This document shows, piece after piece, positions 33,323 through 41,951 of a DNA stretch of 64,000 nt. The stretch is from positions 5,456,001 to 5,520,000 of the forward strand of contig NC_018027.1 in assembly GCF_000266905.1 (NCBI RefSeq), written 5' to 3'. Below the pieces are notes generated by a model. That model ran no database searches, had not been told where the DNA came from, and was given only the letters and a program-made list of their open reading frames with translations. Within the stretch, counting starts at the first letter, position 1; every line of letters begins with the position of its first letter. The position numbers were made by a program, and so were the translations under genes. This DNA comes from Mycolicibacterium chubuense NBB4. Lineage in GTDB: Bacteria > Actinomycetota > Actinomycetes > Mycobacteriales > Mycobacteriaceae.

Positions 33323-35122
33323 ATGTCTGACACCGTCGGTGACGTTCTGCTCGCCCGCTTGCGGGAGTGGGGCGTCAAACAGGTCTTCGGGTTCCCCGGA
33401 GACGGCATCAACGGACTGCTCGCCGCCTGGCAACGCGCCGACGACAAGCCGCAGTTCGTCCAGGCGCGCCACGAGGAGATGTCCGCGTTCGAAGCCGTCG
33501 GCTTCGCCAAGTTCTCCGGTCAGGTCGGCGTCTGCGTGGCGACCAGCGGGCCCGGCGCGGTGCACCTGCTCAACGGGTTGTACGACGCCAAACTCGACCA
33601 CGTCCCGGTGGTGGCGATCGTCGGCCAGACCGAACGCTCCGCGATGGGCGGCTCATATCAGCAGGAGATCGACCTGATCAGTCTGTACAAAGACGTCTGC
33701 AGCGAATACGTGCAGATGTGCACGGTCCCCAAGCAGCTGCCGAACCTGATCGACCGCGCCATCCGCATCGCGCTCAGCGAGGGCGCACCGACAGCGATCA
33801 TCGTGCCCTCCGACGTCTTCGAGCTGCCCTACGAACCGCCGGAGCACGCGTTCAAGCAGGTGCCGTCGAGCCTCGGGATGGCCGAGGCGAAAGTGGTCCC
33901 CGACGACGACGCGCTGCGCCGGACGGCCGATCTGCTCAACTCCGGCCACAAGGTCGCCATGCTCGTCGGCCAGGGCGCCCGCGGGTGCGTCGCCGAACTG
34001 ACCGAAGTCGCCGAGCTGCTCGGCGCCGGCGCCGCAAAAGCGTTGCTGGGCAAGGACGTGCTGCCCGACGACCTACCGTGGGTGACCGGATCCATCGGCC
34101 TGCTCGGCACCACCGCGAGCTGGCATCTGATGATGGACTGCGACACCCTGCTGACCGTCGGCTCGAACTTCCCCTACACCCAGTTCCTGCCCAAGCTCGA
34201 CCAGGCCCGCGCCGTGCAGATCGACCGCTCCGGCAAGTGGATCGGGATGCGCTACCCCTATGAGATCAACCTGGTCGGCGATGCGAAAAGCACGCTACAG
34301 GCGCTGATTCCGTTGCTGGAGCGCAAGACCGACCGATCCTGGCGCGACAAGATCGAGAAGTGGGTGGTCAGTTGGTGGACCACCGTGCAGCGCCGGGCGA
34401 TGACCGACGCCGACCCGGTCAACCCGATGCGGATCTTCTGGGAACTGTCGGAGCGGATGCCCCACAACGCCATCATCGCCGCCGACTCCGGTTCGTCGGC
34501 CAACTGGTACGCCCGTCACCTGAAGTTCCGCGGCGACGTGCGGGGCTCGCTGTCCGGCACGCTGGCCACGATGGGACCCGGGGTGCCTTACGTCATCGGC
34601 GCCAAGTGGGCGCACCCGGATCGGCCCACCATCGCGTTCGTCGGCGACGGTGCGATGCAGATGAACGGTCTCAACGAGCTGATCACCATCAGCAAGTACT
34701 GGAAGCAGTGGACCGACCCCCGCCTGATCATCGCGATCCTGCACAACAACGACCTCAACCAGGTCACCTGGGAGATGCGGGCGATGGAGAATTCGCCGAA
34801 GTTCGAAGCGTCGCAGAGTCTTCCCGATGTCGACTACGCCAATTTCGCCCGCAGCCTCGGTCTGCACGGCGACAACATCGACGACGCCGCGGCGCTCGGT
34901 GACGCGTGGGACCGCGCGCTGGCCGCCGACCGGCCCACGGTGCTCGATGTCCGCTGCGACCCGGACGTGCCCCCGATCCCGCCGCACGCCACGTTCGACC
35001 AGGCGAAGTCCCTTGTCGAGGCGGTCGTCGGTGGCGACGCCGACAGCGCCGGATTCATCAAGCAGGGCATCAAACAGAAAGTGCAGCAATACTTCCCGAG
35101 CGAGAAGAAGGACCGTTCATGA
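33323..35122 (+). CDS. Thiamine pyrophosphate-dependent enzyme, pyruvate oxidase/acetolactate synthase-like
   Basis: A 599-residue three-domain TPP enzyme. The N-terminal PYR domain has GFPGDGINGL (about 23-32) and the essential Glu in QARHEEMSAFEAVGFAK (about 48-64). A central domain (about 195-330) has the VGQGARGC segment. The C-terminal PP domain carries the TPP-Mg motif GDGAMQMNGLNEL continuing to HNNDLNQVTWEM (about 437-480). Pyruvate oxidase-type enzymes (PoxB) share this layout; they decarboxylate pyruvate to acetate or acetyl phosphate. It starts 28 bases after the SDR with AAGGAG upstream and overlaps the next gene by 4 bp. A role in handling a 2-keto acid made by the cluster fits, but is inferred. 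Confidence 0.88.
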   Translation: MSDTVGDVLLARLREWGVKQVFGFPGDGINGLLAAWQRADDKPQFVQARHEEMSAFEAVGFAKFSGQVGVCVATSGPGAVHLLNGLYDAKLDHVPVVAIVGQTERSAMGGSYQQEIDLISLYKDVCSEYVQMCTVPKQLPNLIDRAIRIALSEGAPTAIIVPSDVFELPYEPPEHAFKQVPSSLGMAEAKVVPDDDALRRTADLLNSGHKVAMLVGQGARGCVAELTEVAELLGAGAAKALLGKDVLPDDLPWVTGSIGLLGTTASWHLMMDCDTLLTVGSNFPYTQFLPKLDQARAVQIDRSGKWIGMRYPYEINLVGDAKSTLQALIPLLERKTDRSWRDKIEKWVVSWWTTVQRRAMTDADPVNPMRIFWELSERMPHNAIIAADSGSSANWYARHLKFRGDVRGSLSGTLATMGPGVPYVIGAKWAHPDRPTIAFVGDGAMQMNGLNELITISKYWKQWTDPRLIIAILHNNDLNQVTWEMRAMENSPKFEASQSLPDVDYANFARSLGLHGDNIDDAAALGDAWDRALAADRPTVLDVRCDPDVPPIPPHATFDQAKSLVEAVVGGDADSAGFIKQGIKQKVQQYFPSEKKDRS

Positions 35123-35562
35123 AACCCGTGCGCGCCGCCGTGCACGCCATCCGCACCGGACGCTTCGAGCGCACCCTGGCCGCGCTGACCGCTGCCGGTG
35201 CCGCCGTGACCACCGCCGAGATCTACCTCTCCCACGACGGCGCCAGCTTCGGCAACCGGATGATGTACTGGCCGGTGGTCATCGTCCCCACCGCGGTGCC
35301 CGCCGGGTTGGCCGGGTTCTTCTCCCGCCGCGCCGCCCACACCGTGCTGCCGGCCGCCAGCGCGCTGATCGTCGCCAACGGTGTCCAGGGCACCTATCTG
35401 CACTGGCGGGGTATCCGCCAGCGCCCCGGCGGGCTGACCCGGTACAACATGGAATCCGGGCCGCCGGCCTTCGCGCCGCTGCTGGCGTCCCTGGTCGGGG
35501 GCATGGGGCTGCTCGCGGCGCTGCTCCGCCGCGAGGACCTGACCGGGAACGGGAGGCGCTGA
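35119..35562 (+). CDS. Small membrane protein in the sugar-oxidation operon
   Basis: A 147-residue protein with about four hydrophobic segments (residues ~20-36, 50-70, 76-92, 110-133) and conserved-looking polar residues between them (HDGASFGNRMMYWP, THLHW-like YLHWRGIRQRPGG, RYNMESGPPAFAP). I do not recognise a named family. It overlaps the TPP enzyme by 4 bp and shares one base with the next start (TGATG), so it is strictly cotranslated with the oxidoreductase genes. It could be the membrane anchor or quinone-linked partner of the flavoprotein that replaces the missing cytochrome subunit, but this is speculation from position. Confidence 0.7.
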   Translation: MKPVRAAVHAIRTGRFERTLAALTAAGAAVTTAEIYLSHDGASFGNRMMYWPVVIVPTAVPAGLAGFFSRRAAHTVLPAASALIVANGVQGTYLHWRGIRQRPGGLTRYNMESGPPAFAPLLASLVGGMGLLAALLRREDLTGNGRR

Positions 35563-36272
35563 TGCCCTTGCGCTCAACGCATGACCGCGCCGTCACCCCT
35601 CAGGGCCGGGGCCGCTTTCCCGGCTTCGACGTGTTGGCGCAGGCCCACGTGTGGGACCCGGTCACCGCCGACGTGGTGCTGAGCCGGCTCGCACCGCCGG
35701 AGTCGTTGGTGTTCTTCACCGCCGACGAGGCGGCCGTCGCGGAGCGCTTGCTCGACCTGCTGCTCGCCCAGGACACCGAACCGAAGGTTCCGGTGTTGGC
35801 GCTGATCGACGCCCGGCTGGCCGCGGGCGAAACCGACGGGTGGCACTACGACGACATGCCCGAAGACGGTCAGGCATGGCGCGATTCCCTTGCCGCGCTG
35901 GAGCGCGACGCCCGCGATCACTACGGCACGGGCTACGGTGACCTCAGCAGCGCCCGGCAGGCCCGGCTGATCCAGGACGTCCAGGACCACGCCGACGCCG
36001 GCCGCACCTGGAACGACTGGCCGGCCGGTCACGTGTGGAGCCTCTGGACGCGCTACGCCTGCACCGCGTTCTACTCCCACCCGTGGGCGTGGAACGAGAT
36101 GGGGTTCTCCGGCCCCGCCTACCCCCGCGGCTACCTGAACCCGGGCATCAACGCCCGGGAGTCCTATGAGGTGTCCGATCACGACGACACCGACCCGGTT
36201 CCCTTCGCCGCCCGGGTGGAAGCGGCCCGCCGCGCCGACGCGGAGCTTCCCGAACGGCCTGCGCATGGGTGA
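35562..36272 (+). CDS. Gluconate 2-dehydrogenase subunit 3-like protein
   Basis: A 236-residue protein resembling the small subunit of flavin-dependent gluconate 2-dehydrogenases. The features are ESLVFFTADEAAVAERLLDLLL (about residues 45-66), a long helical region, and the conserved end TRYACTAFYSHPWAWNEMGFSGPAYPRGYL (about 165-195), which packs on the GMC flavoprotein. In the classical enzyme this subunit bears a Tat signal; here no signal peptide is present, so the complex is predicted to be cytoplasmic or membrane-associated on the inside. Its end overlaps the flavoprotein start by 8 bp, supporting a 1:1 complex. Confidence 0.85.
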   Translation: MPLRSTHDRAVTPQGRGRFPGFDVLAQAHVWDPVTADVVLSRLAPPESLVFFTADEAAVAERLLDLLLAQDTEPKVPVLALIDARLAAGETDGWHYDDMPEDGQAWRDSLAALERDARDHYGTGYGDLSSARQARLIQDVQDHADAGRTWNDWPAGHVWSLWTRYACTAFYSHPWAWNEMGFSGPAYPRGYLNPGINARESYEVSDHDDTDPVPFAARVEAARRADAELPERPAHG

Positions 36273-37908
36273 CGGCAGAGAGGTGCGGAGCCGCAACGAG
36301 TCGGCCTGGCTGGTGCCCAACGACGGCGTCCGCACCAACCACCGGTTGCGCGCCGACATGCGCCGCTACGAGTCCGACGACGAGGTCGACGTCGTCATCG
36401 TGGGCGCCGGCGCGGGAGGTGCGACGCTGGGCCAGCGCCTGGCCCGCGCCGGGTGGAGCGTGGTCCTGCTCGACGCCGGACCGTTCTGGGACCCGGACCT
36501 CGACTGGGTCAGCGACGAACGCGGATCCCACGGCCTGTACTGGACGGACGCCCGCCAGATCGGCGGCTCGGACCCGGTGCCGTTGGGCTCCAACAACTCC
36601 GGCCGTGGCGTCGGTGGGTCGATGGTGCACTACGCCGGTTACACACCGCGGTTCCATCCCTCCGACTTCCACACTCGAAGCGGTGACGGGGTCGGCGCCG
36701 ACTGGCCCATCGAGTACACCGACCTGCGCCCCTACTACGAGCAGATCGAAGCCGAACTCCCGGTGGCCGGCCAGGACTGGCCGTGGGGCGATCCGCACAG
36801 CTACCCGCACAGCCCCCACCCGGTCAGCGGCAACGGGCTGACCGCGCTGCGCGGCGCCGATGCGCTCGGGGTCGACATGCGGGTCGGGCCGGTCGCAATC
36901 CCCAACGGCCGCTTCGGGAATCGCCCGCACTGTATCTACCGCGGGTTCTGCATCCAGGGCTGCAAGGTCAACGCGAAAGCCAGTCCGTTGATCACCCACA
37001 TCCCCGACGCGCTGGCCCACGGCGCCGAGGTCCGGGCCGACTGCCACGTCAGCCGCATCCTCGTCGACGACGAGACCGGCAGCGCCACCGGCGTGGTGTA
37101 CCTGCACGACGGCGTGCTGCACCGGCAGCGCGCGCACGCCGTCGTCGTCGCCGGATACTCCATCGAGACGCCGCGACTGCTGCTGCTGTCGTCGTCGGCC
37201 CGGTATCCCGAAGGCCTCGGCAACGACCACGACCATGTGGGCCGCCACCTGATGGTGCAGGGCGCCCCGCAGGTCGCGGGCCGCTTCTCCGACGAGATCC
37301 GCATGTACAAGGCGCCACCTCCCGAGGTCAGCAGCGAGCAGTTCTACGAGACCGACCCCACCAAGCCCTACCGGCGCGGCTTCTCCATCCAGACCGTCAG
37401 CCCGCTGCCCATCACGTGGGCCGAACACGTTGCCGCTCAGGGCCACTGGGGTCAGACACTGCGCGAGTACATGCGCGACTACGTGCACTGGGCCACCCTC
37501 GGAGCGCTGTGCGAGCTGCTGCCGCTGCCCGACAACCGGGTCACCCTCGCGGGCGAGACGGACCGGCACGGGCTGCCCGTCGCGCATTTCGCGTACAGCC
37601 AGTGCGACAACGACCGGCAGCTCATCGACGCCGCGGGATCGGTCATGTCCGACCTGCTGCGGGCGGCCGGCGCCGAGGAGGTCATCACCATCAACCGCTA
37701 CGCCCACCTGGTCGGCGGCGCCCGCATGGCGACACGGCCGCAGGACGGGGTCATCGATGCCGAGCACCGCGTGTTCGGGGTGGACCGCCTCTACGTCGTC
37801 GACGGCAGTGTGATGCCCACGCAGGGCGCGGCCAATCCGGCGCTGACCATCATGGCGCTCGCGGCCCGCGCCGCAGACCTGATGAAGCGCCACGCCGCCC
37901 AGTCGTAG
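36265..37908 (+). CDS. GMC-family FAD oxidoreductase (gluconate 2-dehydrogenase flavoprotein-like)
   Basis: A 547-residue flavoprotein of the glucose-methanol-choline family. The FAD motif VVIVGAGAGGATLGQRLARAGWSV spans about residues 43-66. GRGVGGSMVHYAGYTPR (about 113-129) is the second FAD contact, and the Cys-containing HCIYRGFCIQGC (about 224-235) is typical of sugar-acid dehydrogenases. The C-terminal HLVGGARM and NPALTIMALAARAADL (about 490-542) close the GMC domain. It probably oxidises a sugar or sugar acid with the adjacent subunit 3. No cytochrome c subunit gene follows, so the electron acceptor is unknown. The mandelate racemase-like gene starts 25 bases later. Confidence 0.88.
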   Translation: MGDGREVRSRNESAWLVPNDGVRTNHRLRADMRRYESDDEVDVVIVGAGAGGATLGQRLARAGWSVVLLDAGPFWDPDLDWVSDERGSHGLYWTDARQIGGSDPVPLGSNNSGRGVGGSMVHYAGYTPRFHPSDFHTRSGDGVGADWPIEYTDLRPYYEQIEAELPVAGQDWPWGDPHSYPHSPHPVSGNGLTALRGADALGVDMRVGPVAIPNGRFGNRPHCIYRGFCIQGCKVNAKASPLITHIPDALAHGAEVRADCHVSRILVDDETGSATGVVYLHDGVLHRQRAHAVVVAGYSIETPRLLLLSSSARYPEGLGNDHDHVGRHLMVQGAPQVAGRFSDEIRMYKAPPPEVSSEQFYETDPTKPYRRGFSIQTVSPLPITWAEHVAAQGHWGQTLREYMRDYVHWATLGALCELLPLPDNRVTLAGETDRHGLPVAHFAYSQCDNDRQLIDAAGSVMSDLLRAAGAEEVITINRYAHLVGGARMATRPQDGVIDAEHRVFGVDRLYVVDGSVMPTQGAANPALTIMALAARAADLMKRHAAQS

Positions 37909-37933
37909 ATCGCACGAGAAAGGTTGTCCAGCA

Positions 37934-39034
37934 ATGCCTTCACCACGCATCGAGCGCCTCGAGGTAGGCGTGTACCGGGTGCCCACCGAAGGCCCGGAGG
38001 CCGACGGCACCCTGCGGTGGGACGCCACCACCGTCGTCGTCGTGCACGTGCACGCGGCAGGCGTCGAGGGACTGGGGTGGACCTATAGTTCCCCGGCCGC
38101 CGCCGCGGTCATCACCCATCACCTGCGCGACGTGGTCGTCGGCCGTGACGCCGCCGATCTGCCCGGCGCCTTCGACGCCATGAACCGCGCATGCCGCAAT
38201 CTCGGTACGCGCGGCCTCGTCGCCCAAGCCGTCAGCGCGGTCGACATCGCACTGTGGGATCTGCGCGCCCACCTGCGCGACCTGCCGCTGGCCACGCTGT
38301 TCGGCCGCTGCCACAGCGCGGTGCCCATCTACGGGTCCGGCGGGTTCACCAACCTCGACGACGCCGAACTCGCCAAGCAGGTCGACGAGTGGCGCGACGC
38401 GGGCTGCACGGCGATGAAGATCAAGATCGGACAGTGCTGGGGCAGCGACACCGAGCGAGATCTCGCACGCGTCAACCGGTTACGCGAACTCGCGGGCGAG
38501 ACGGTGGAACTCATGGTCGACGCCAACGGCGCGTACTCCGCCGGGCAGGCGCGCCGGGTGGGCGCGGCCCTGGACCGACTCGGCGTGACCTGGTTCGAGG
38601 AGCCGGTCAGCAGCGACGACACCGAAGGACTGGCCGCCGTGCGTAGCGCGGTGCGATGCGACGTCGCCGCCGGCGAGTACATCTCCGACCGCTACGGTGC
38701 GCGCCGGCTCGCCCCCGTGGTGGACTGCCTGCAGCTCGACGTCACCCGGTGCGGCGGGTACAGCGGCTGGCTGGCCGCCGCGAGCATCGCGGCGGCCCAC
38801 AATCTCGAGGTCTCCGCCCACTGCGCACCCGCACTGCACGTGCCGGTGACCGCCGCGATCCCCCGGCTGCGCCATCTCGAATACTTCATCGACCACACCC
38901 GCCTGGAGGCTGAGATGTTCGACGGTGTCCCCGTTCCCAGCGGCGGCCGCCTGCCGGTGACCACCACGCGCTCCGGCCACGGCATGTCGCTGGCGGCAAG
39001 GGCTGAGAAGTATCGGGAGGAGATGGCGTCATGA
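37934..39034 (+). CDS. Enolase-superfamily enzyme (mandelate racemase/muconate lactonizing type)
   Basis: A 366-residue enolase-superfamily protein. Acid-base and metal residues fall in the usual order: MKIKIG (KxK, near residues 157-162), MVDANGAYS (Asp near 196), WFEEPVS (Glu near 222), AGEYI (Glu near 247) and SAHCAPALHVPV (His near 297). The His after the last Glu together with KxK places it with the mandelate racemase/sugar-acid dehydratase side of the superfamily. Such enzymes dehydrate aldonic or aldaric acids to 2-keto-3-deoxy acids. Located directly after a sugar oxidoreductase, it is a credible next step in the pathway. Substrate is unknown. Its stop overlaps the next ATG by 4 bp. 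Confidence 0.87.
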   Translation: MPSPRIERLEVGVYRVPTEGPEADGTLRWDATTVVVVHVHAAGVEGLGWTYSSPAAAAVITHHLRDVVVGRDAADLPGAFDAMNRACRNLGTRGLVAQAVSAVDIALWDLRAHLRDLPLATLFGRCHSAVPIYGSGGFTNLDDAELAKQVDEWRDAGCTAMKIKIGQCWGSDTERDLARVNRLRELAGETVELMVDANGAYSAGQARRVGAALDRLGVTWFEEPVSSDDTEGLAAVRSAVRCDVAAGEYISDRYGARRLAPVVDCLQLDVTRCGGYSGWLAAASIAAAHNLEVSAHCAPALHVPVTAAIPRLRHLEYFIDHTRLEAEMFDGVPVPSGGRLPVTTTRSGHGMSLAARAEKYREEMAS

Positions 39035-39516
39035 TCGACCACAGGAAGTACCGCGGCTTCGAGATTCTGCGCGGGTCGTGGGGAGCGGTGCTGCTCATCG
39101 CCCCGGACCGGGTGCTGCGCGCCACCCGCAGCGGGCCCATCGACACCAAGAGCCGGACCGTGACCCGCATCCTGGGGGCTCGTCATCTCACCCAGGCGGC
39201 GCTGTCGGGTTTGCGGCCCAGCCCGGAGGTACTCGCCATGGGCGTCTGGGTCGACGCCGTGCACGCGCTCACCGCGTGTGCGCTCGCGCTCAGTGACCGC
39301 CGCCGCGCCCGGGCCGGGTACACCGACGCCGCGGTCGCGAGTGTGTGGGCCGCCGCGGGATATCGCGACCTGAGGCACGGACGCGCGACACCTCGTGCGC
39401 ATCAGCAGGTCCGCGACCAGCTGGCCGATCTGGTCCTCGACCATGTCCCAGGCGGGCCTCCTCTGCACGACAGGGCGCGAGAAGTGCGGGCACCCCTGCA
39501 GACACAGATTCGCTGA
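39031..39516 (+). CDS. Small protein of unknown function, last gene of the operon
   Basis: A 161-residue protein with two weakly hydrophobic segments (about residues 65-90 and 100-112) among Arg-rich stretches. The opening RKYRGFEILRGSWGAVLLIAPDRVLRATRSGP and HLTQAALSGLRPSP motifs look conserved rather than random but do not belong to a family I can name. It is translationally coupled to the enolase-superfamily gene (ATGA). The SCO6745-like gene is convergent 9 bp away, so the operon ends here. Confidence 0.62.
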   Translation: MIDHRKYRGFEILRGSWGAVLLIAPDRVLRATRSGPIDTKSRTVTRILGARHLTQAALSGLRPSPEVLAMGVWVDAVHALTACALALSDRRRARAGYTDAAVASVWAAAGYRDLRHGRATPRAHQQVRDQLADLVLDHVPGGPPLHDRAREVRAPLQTQIR

Positions 39517-39525
39517 CCTACCCGC

Positions 39526-40284
39526 TCAGCCGGGGACGTTGGCCTTCAACGAGGCGAGTGCCTCTGCGCTCAGGCGGGCCAGCTCCGCAGCCTCGGCGGG
39601 ATCGAGTGCCGCCGCGAAGATCTCGGCCATCCGCCGGTTGGTCAGCTGCTCGACCTCGGCATAGCGATCCTTCTTGGACGCACCGTCGGGGTACGGCTCG
39701 GGCCAACCGAACATCGCGGCGTACTGAGGCCCCTTGTTCAGCATGTGCGCCTCGATGGGGGCGATGCCCGAGTTGGTGAGCGCGTTGAAGTGCACGCCGG
39801 CGCGCAGTTCGCGCAGCACGAACATGACCTGCAGCGCTCGGGCGGGTGCGTCGTCGGCCAGCGGCATCGCGCGCCACCCCGCGAACAGCGGCAACCCGGC
39901 GGGCGGGGCGGCCGTGATGACTTTCTCCCCCAGCGCCGCTATGCGATCCAACCCCTCGGCGCCCGCGAGATACTTGCGGCCGAAGTCCGCCGCCTGCGCC
40001 CAATATTGTTGCGCCGCACCGGCAGCGCCGCGCACCGCGACGCCCTGCTCCCACATCGCCGCCAGCCCGTTGGGCTCGAACACCGCGAAGACCGCACTGA
40101 CGGTGGCGCCGGTGGCCTCGCCCAGCACTCCGCCGCGACCGGCCACATATCCCGCCAACGGGTTCTCGTAGCCGGCGGCGACGCTCTCACCGAAGGTCTC
40201 CGGATGAAGCATGAACACCGCGACGGCTTGCTCCATCGCGGTGCCCGCGGCTGCGGCAGCGTCCAGCAGGTCGGTCTCGCTCAT
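39526..40284 (-). CDS. SCO6745-family (EvbL-type) helical protein
   Basis: A 252-residue protein that fits the actinobacterial SCO6745 family. The N-terminal HPETFGESVAAGYENPLAGYVAGRGGVLGEATGATVSAVFAVFEPNGLA (about residues 28-76) contains the GYVAGRGGVLG pattern where this family has Y-x-x-GRAAPLG, and LRAGVHFNALTNSGIAPIEAHML (about 163-185) is its second conserved block. Function of the family is not established. It begins 37 bases downstream of the FMN protein gene on the same strand, suggesting cotranscription. The first residues after the ATG are not strongly conserved, so the start is provisional. Confidence 0.72.
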   Translation of the reverse strand: MSETDLLDAAAAAGTAMEQAVAVFMLHPETFGESVAAGYENPLAGYVAGRGGVLGEATGATVSAVFAVFEPNGLAAMWEQGVAVRGAAGAAQQYWAQAADFGRKYLAGAEGLDRIAALGEKVITAAPPAGLPLFAGWRAMPLADDAPARALQVMFVLRELRAGVHFNALTNSGIAPIEAHMLNKGPQYAAMFGWPEPYPDGASKKDRYAEVEQLTNRRMAEIFAAALDPAEAAELARLSAEALASLKANVPG

Positions 40285-40321
40285 GGTGATGACTCCTCCT
40301 CGGGTTGCGTTGCGCGGTGGG

Positions 40322-41923
40322 CTATTCCGTCGCCTGGTTCGGGTCGGTCGCCACCTTCAGCGGCTCGTGCTCGACGACCTCGTCGGTGCCGGGCCGGTCG
40401 TCGTACCGAGCCATGTACGCATCGATCTCGCGCACGATGTCCGGACCGGGTACGCCCCATCCCCGCCGATAGTCGTACACCTGGGCCAGAGTCCGGTGGC
40501 CGCGGTCGCCGTCGAGGATCTCGACGGTGTTCGGGTCCAGCATGGCCGGGTGCCGCACCCCGGCGGCTTCGGAGACCTTCAGCAGATCGCGGCGCAACGT
40601 CAGGACGTAGTTGGCCAGCCGATGCGACTTCTGCTCGGGGTCCAGCCCGCGGGCCAGCCACGGGTTCTGCGTCGCGACGCCGGTCGGACAGCGGTCCGTG
40701 TGACACTTCTGCGCCTGGATGCAGCCGATCGCCAGCATCGCCTCCCGGGCCACGTTGACGAGGTCGGCGCCCAGCGCGAAGGCCACGATCGCGTTGGCCG
40801 GCAGCCCGAGCTTCCCCGAGCCGATCCAGGTGACCTGGTCGCTCAGTCCCTTCTCGGCGAACACCCCGTACACCTGGGCGAAGCCGACACGGAACGGAAA
40901 AGACACGTGGTCGGCGAACACGAGCGGCGCGGCGCCGGTGCCGCCCTCGCCGCCGTCGATCGTGATGAAATCCACCCCCCGCTGGCCGTCGGCCATCCGG
41001 TCGGCCAACTCCTGCCAGAACGTCATCTCGCCCACCGCCGACTTGATGCCGACCGGCAGACCCGTGGCATCGGCGATACGTTCGACGACGTCGAGCATCT
41101 CGTCGATGTTGCGGAACGCGGTGTGCCGGGAGGGGCTCGCCACATCCTTACCCTGCTCGACCCCTCGGATGCGGGCGATCTCTGCGTTCACCTTCGCGCC
41201 GGGCAGGTGCCCGCCCAGCCCCGGTTTGGCGCCCTGGCTCAGCTTGATCTCGATCGCCCGTACCGGACCGGAGCCGACGACGTCGACGAGCTGGTCGAGG
41301 TCGAAGTTGCCGTGCTCGTCCCGGCAACCGAAGTAGCCGGTGCCGATCTGGAAGACGAGGTCGCCGCCCTGGCGGTGGTGATCCGACAGACCGCCCTCGC
41401 CCGTGTTGTGCCAGAAGCCGGCGATCTCGGCGCCCTTGTTGATCGCCTGGATCGCCTGCGGGCTGAGCGAGCCGAACGACATCGCCGATACGTTGACCAC
41501 CGACGACGGCCGGAAGGCGTGCCGGCGTCCGCGGGGGCCGCCGAGCACTTTCGCACCGGGCACCTCGACGTCGCGCCCGTGAATCGGCGAGGCGGGTACG
41601 ACGTCGGAGAACGTGGCCTGCTTGATGATCGGGTAGGAGGCGTTCTCGGTGTCGTTGTCCGTGCCGAACGCGAAGTAGTTGTTCTCCTTCTTCGCCGAGG
41701 TGTACACCCAGCGCCGCTGATCGCGGCTGAAGGGCCGCTCGGCGTCGTTGCTGGTGATGATGTACTGCCGCAACTCCGGTCCGACCGACTCCAGCAGATA
41801 CCGCGCCCGGGCGATGACCGGGAAGTTGTGCCGAAGCGCGTGCTCCTTCTGGAGAAGGTCCTGCACGGCGATTCCCGCGAGAGCGGCGGCAGGCCCCAGT
41901 ACGGCGAGGGTCCGCTTCTTCAT
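40322..41923 (-). CDS. FMN-binding glutamate synthase-like protein
   Basis: A 533-residue protein with one N-terminal hydrophobic segment (AVLGPAAALAGIAVQDLL) and then a TIM barrel homologous to the FMN/Fe-S domain of glutamate synthase large subunit. Visible blocks are SAMSFGSLSPQAIQAINKGA (about 145-165), the NTGEGGLSDHH loop, QGAKPGLGGHLPGAKV, IDGGEGGTGAAP (about 325-336) and the Cys-rich CHTDRCPTGVATQNP (about 393-407). It lacks the glutaminase domain. Stand-alone members are probably membrane-associated oxidoreductases of unknown substrate. It shares a strand with the SCO6745-like and FadD genes. Confidence 0.87.
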   Translation of the reverse strand: MKKRTLAVLGPAAALAGIAVQDLLQKEHALRHNFPVIARARYLLESVGPELRQYIITSNDAERPFSRDQRRWVYTSAKKENNYFAFGTDNDTENASYPIIKQATFSDVVPASPIHGRDVEVPGAKVLGGPRGRRHAFRPSSVVNVSAMSFGSLSPQAIQAINKGAEIAGFWHNTGEGGLSDHHRQGGDLVFQIGTGYFGCRDEHGNFDLDQLVDVVGSGPVRAIEIKLSQGAKPGLGGHLPGAKVNAEIARIRGVEQGKDVASPSRHTAFRNIDEMLDVVERIADATGLPVGIKSAVGEMTFWQELADRMADGQRGVDFITIDGGEGGTGAAPLVFADHVSFPFRVGFAQVYGVFAEKGLSDQVTWIGSGKLGLPANAIVAFALGADLVNVAREAMLAIGCIQAQKCHTDRCPTGVATQNPWLARGLDPEQKSHRLANYVLTLRRDLLKVSEAAGVRHPAMLDPNTVEILDGDRGHRTLAQVYDYRRGWGVPGPDIVREIDAYMARYDDRPGTDEVVEHEPLKVATDPNQATE

Positions 41924-41951
41924 GTGGCCCAGCCTGCCATGCCGTCAGGGG

